Source: Chloroflexia bacterium
Lineage (GTDB): Bacteria > Chloroflexota > Chloroflexia > Thermomicrobiales > JALYUS01
Length of the DNA stretch: 6,729 nucleotides
Assembly: GCA_025924435.1 (NCBI GenBank)
Contig: JAICIL010000250.1
Location: 1-6,729, forward strand
Direction of reading: 5' to 3'
Shown piece after piece: positions 4,697 to 6,729 of the stretch; position 1 is the stretch's first letter; the number at the start of each line of letters is the position of its first letter. The notes beneath the pieces were generated by a model, which was not told the origin of the DNA, made no database searches, and saw nothing but the letters and a program-made list of their open reading frames with translations. The translations under genes were made by a program, and so were the position numbers.

Positions 4697-6475
4697 ATGC
4701 TAGTAGAGTTGAGCATTCAGAATATCGCGATCATTGACCGGCTGCGGGTCGCCTTCGAGCCGGGCATGAACGCGCTCACCGGCGAGACGGGCGCGGGGAA
4801 GTCCATCATCATTGACGCCCTCGGCGCGGTCGTCGGCGGGCGGACCTCGCCCGATATGCTCCGTGCCGGCGCGGAGCGGGCGCGGATCGAGGCGGTCTTC
4901 GATGTCACCGACCGGGACGATCCCGCGCTCGCCGCGCTGCTCGACGAGGCGGGTATCGAGCACGAGGACGGCACGCTCATCCTCGCGCGCGACCTGCAAT
5001 CGAATGGTCGCTCGGTCGCCCGCATCAACGGGCAGACCGTGACGGTCGGCCTGCTCGGTCGCGTCGGCGAGCGGCTGGTGGACATTCACGGCCAGAGCGC
5101 CCATCTCTCTCTGCTCCGTCCCGCCACCCATCTCGACTTCCTCGACGCCTACGCCGGGCTGATGGAACGGCGCGCGGCACTGACGGCGCTCGTTGGCCGC
5201 GTGCGACGCATCCGGGCCGAGCGCGCCACGCTGGAGCGGGACGACCGCGAACTCGCGCGCCGCATGGACCTCCTCCGCTTCCAGGTGGAGGAGATCGCGG
5301 GCGCGAACCTCGAACCTGAGGAAGATGACGCCTTGCGCGCCGAACGGCAACGGCTCGCCAACGCGTCCAATCTGCAAGTGATCGCGGACACGGTCTATCG
5401 TACACTGCGCGAGGGGGCGCCGCCGCGCGGCACGAGCGTCGTCGAGGGGCTGCGCGATGTGGCGAAGAACCTCGGCGAACTGGCGAAACTCGATCCCGCG
5501 CTGGCCGAGGCGGAGAGCGAGGTGGACGAGATGGTCTACCTGCTCGAGGATGTCGCCGCCACCGTCCGCACCTATCGGGACACGGTGGAGGACAACCCGG
5601 CGCGGCTGGCGGAAGTCGAGGAACGGCTCTCACTCATCCGCGATCTGGAGCGGAAATACGGCGGCACGGTGGCTGAAGTGCTCGCCTTCGGCGAAGAAGC
5701 GGAGCGCGAACTGGCGACGCTGGAGGGGAGCGAGGAACGCCTCGCCCAATTGCGCGACGAGGAAGCGCACGTGCTGCGGCAAATTGGCATGCAGGCGGGG
5801 AAGTTGTCGCAACTGCGGCAGAAGGGCGCGTCGCGCCTCGCCAAGGCGGTGGAGGCGGAGATCGCCCACCTCGCGATGGGCCGCACGCGCTTCACCGTCT
5901 ACCAGTCGCAGGAAGAAGACCCGGAGGGCGCACCGGTCGGCGGCGACGACGGCCACGCGCGCCATCTCGCCTTCGATGCGCGCGGCGTTGACCGCGTCGA
6001 ATTCCTGATCGCCCCCAACGTGGGCGAAGCGCCGAAACCGCTCGCCCGCATCGCCTCCGGCGGCGAGACCGCGCGCCTGATGCTCGCCCTCAAATCCGTC
6101 CTCGCGGCGGCGGACGCGACGCCGACGCTCGTCTTCGATGAGGTGGATGTCGGCATCGGCGGACGCAGCGGGCAGGTCGTCGGCGAGACGCTCTCGTCGC
6201 TCGCCCGCACCCATCAGGTGCTCTGCATCACCCACCTCGCACAGGTCGCCGCCTTCGCGGACGGCCATTTCCGCATCGTCAAGCGGGACGTGCGCGGCCG
6301 GACGGTCTCCGATGTCGAGCGATTAGACGAACCGGAGCGCGTCGAGGAGCTAGCCGCGATGCTCGATGGCGTCCCGATCACCCCCGCCGCTCGCGCCAGC
6401 GCGCGCGACCTCGCGGAACGCGCCGCCGCCCGGAAAACGGCAACCGAAACGCCGCGCCAGCCCGCCGCCGATTAG
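4697..6475 (+). CDS. recN: DNA repair protein RecN
   Basis: RecN is an SMC-like ATPase that gathers broken DNA ends during RecA-dependent double-strand-break repair, acting on the nucleoid. The 592 residues are close to the usual 550-590. The N-terminal ATPase half starts with the typical MLVELSIQNIAIIDRL, followed by Walker A GETGAGKS (29-36) and LVDIHGQSAHLSLL (127-140). Residues about 150-395 are rich in Arg, Glu, Ala and Leu and look like the antiparallel coiled-coil arm, with RDLERKYG (315-322) on the return strand. The C-terminal half has the ABC signature region RIASGGETARLMLALK (451-466), Walker B TLVFDEVDVGIGG (477-489) and an H-loop ITHLAQVAAFAD (511-522). ATG 4697 matches the family start, with GGTGA six bases upstream; a GTG two codons earlier lacks a ribosome binding site. 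No promoter or LexA-like box was seen upstream, and element B fills the gap. Confidence 0.96.
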   Translation: MLVELSIQNIAIIDRLRVAFEPGMNALTGETGAGKSIIIDALGAVVGGRTSPDMLRAGAERARIEAVFDVTDRDDPALAALLDEAGIEHEDGTLILARDLQSNGRSVARINGQTVTVGLLGRVGERLVDIHGQSAHLSLLRPATHLDFLDAYAGLMERRAALTALVGRVRRIRAERATLERDDRELARRMDLLRFQVEEIAGANLEPEEDDALRAERQRLANASNLQVIADTVYRTLREGAPPRGTSVVEGLRDVAKNLGELAKLDPALAEAESEVDEMVYLLEDVAATVRTYRDTVEDNPARLAEVEERLSLIRDLERKYGGTVAEVLAFGEEAERELATLEGSEERLAQLRDEEAHVLRQIGMQAGKLSQLRQKGASRLAKAVEAEIAHLAMGRTRFTVYQSQEEDPEGAPVGGDDGHARHLAFDARGVDRVEFLIAPNVGEAPKPLARIASGGETARLMLALKSVLAAADATPTLVFDEVDVGIGGRSGQVVGETLSSLARTHQVLCITHLAQVAAFADGHFRIVKRDVRGRTVSDVERLDEPERVEELAAMLDGVPITPAARASARDLAERAAARKTATETPRQPAAD

Positions 6476-6489
6476 CACGCTATTTCAGG

Positions 6490-6506
6490 GCGGTTGTGCC
6501 GACCGC
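6490..6506 (+). repeat. Short hairpin downstream of recN
   Basis: GCGGT (6490-6494) and ACCGC (6502-6506) form a 5-bp stem with a 7-base loop, 14 bp after the recN stop. There is no T-run behind it, so an intrinsic terminator is not supported. GGGCGGTT here resembles the start of the palindromes at 6579 and 6646, so it may be a decayed relative. Confidence 0.3.
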
Positions 6507-6526
6507 GCATCGGTGGTGGCGGCCGA

Positions 6527-6718
6527 AGCCCAATGCGGTTCAGTTAACGATCAAGCAGTGCTCCCGCTGGCTGCGTACGGGCGGTTCGCGAACCACCCTC
6601 CCCGGATCGTTCGCGCCGCTCCGACCGCGCCCTGCTGTCGCTAGAGGGCGGTTCGCGAACCGCCCGTACGGACAGTGAAAAGATGCTCCTGCCGCTCCTC
6701 ACTGAACCGCATTGGGCT
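6527..6718. repeat. Inverted repeat with 18-bp arms enclosing 156 bp (possible MITE-like element)
   Basis: The arm 6527-6544 (AGCCCAATGCGGTTCAGT) is matched exactly by its complement at 6701-6718. Similarity resumes further out: TGGCGG at 6517-6522 is complementary to CCGCCA at 6724-6729, the last bases of the window, so the right arm may continue outside. The right end also contains its own small hairpin, GGGC-TGAA-GCCC (6715-6725 area). No reading frame in 6476-6729 looks coding, no transposase is present and no target-site duplication can be judged because the right edge is cut. A non-autonomous mobile repeat or a structured RNA 3' end are both possible. Confidence 0.7.
6574..6670. repeat. 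Inner palindromic pair (GCGGTTCGCGAACC motif, two copies)
   Basis: A perfect 20-bp palindrome lies at 6646-6665 (GGGCGGTTCG followed by its complement). A second copy at 6579-6598 differs at one base (A for G at 6595). With flanks CGTAC (6574-6578) and GTACG (6666-6670), the two copies form a 25-bp inverted repeat with one mismatch, separated by 47 bp. Both lie inside the 18-bp outer repeat, so the region can fold either as two small hairpins or as one long stem. No T-tract follows. Confidence 0.75.
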
Positions 6719-6729
6719 GAAGCCCGCCA

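Noticed and set aside
5630..6268. Minus-strand open frame opposite recN (212 residues)
   Set aside because: It is a shadow of the RecN ATPase region; the sense frame carries Walker B and the signature motif here.
6471..6479. TTAGCACGC just at the recN stop, resembling a CIRCE half-site
   Set aside because: There is no matching second half at 9-bp spacing, and the first bases are the RecN stop codon context. It is a chance match.
6574..6670. CRISPR-like array, because GCGGTTCGCGAACC occurs twice with a spacer
   Set aside because: There are only two copies, in opposite orientation, separated by 47 bp, with no cas genes. This is an inverted repeat, not a direct-repeat array.
6366..6678. Two short plus-strand frames extending past the recN stop
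   Set aside because: They overlap the recN end or the inverted repeats, lack ribosome binding sites and give low-complexity products.

Overview
The window looks like chromosomal DNA from a GC-rich bacterium, with third codon positions dominated by G and C. It carries five complete protein genes and unusually structured spacers. HrcA with a CIRCE operator points away from Enterobacteria and toward Firmicutes, Actinobacteria, Chloroflexota, Cyanobacteria and similar groups. The gene styles and hairpin-rich spacers suggest Chloroflexota (Thermomicrobia-like). That placement is an inference from overall impression, not from a marker gene.

Layout. Positions 8-1090 (minus strand) encode HrcA, the heat-shock repressor. 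It is read leftward from a clear vegetative promoter (1137-1165), and a CIRCE operator (1103-1129) sits at the transcription start, so HrcA very likely represses itself. The 322-bp divergent spacer 1091-1412 holds the CIRCE, that promoter, a CTTGACA inverted repeat over the -35 box and a large hairpin element (1257-1389). I see nothing recognisable in 1190-1256. Rightward come lysA (1413-2771, diaminopimelate decarboxylase), a short-chain dehydrogenase (2817-3542) and a pentein-fold arginine deiminase/amidinotransferase-like enzyme (3585-4535). The gaps are 45 and 42 bp and the last two genes have strong ribosome binding sites, so these three are probably one operon. A second large hairpin element (4544-4664) separates them from recN (4697-6475), the SMC-like double-strand-break repair ATPase. 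The remaining 254 bp (6476-6729) are non-coding and contain nested inverted repeats that run into the window edge.

How the genes relate. hrcA (protein-folding stress) and recN (DNA repair) are housekeeping genes with no obvious functional tie to the three metabolic genes. LysA makes L-lysine from meso-diaminopimelate. The dehydrogenase and pentein enzyme have no assignable substrates, and joint action with LysA is speculation.

The most unusual signal is in the spacers. The elements at 1263-1383 and 4544-4664 differ in sequence but share one layout. Each is exactly 121 bp and bounded by GAACC...GGTTC. Each arm has four tandem 9-mers fitting a loose RCRCMRAGR pattern, around a 45-bp centre. 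Each lies about 30 bp upstream of a start codon.
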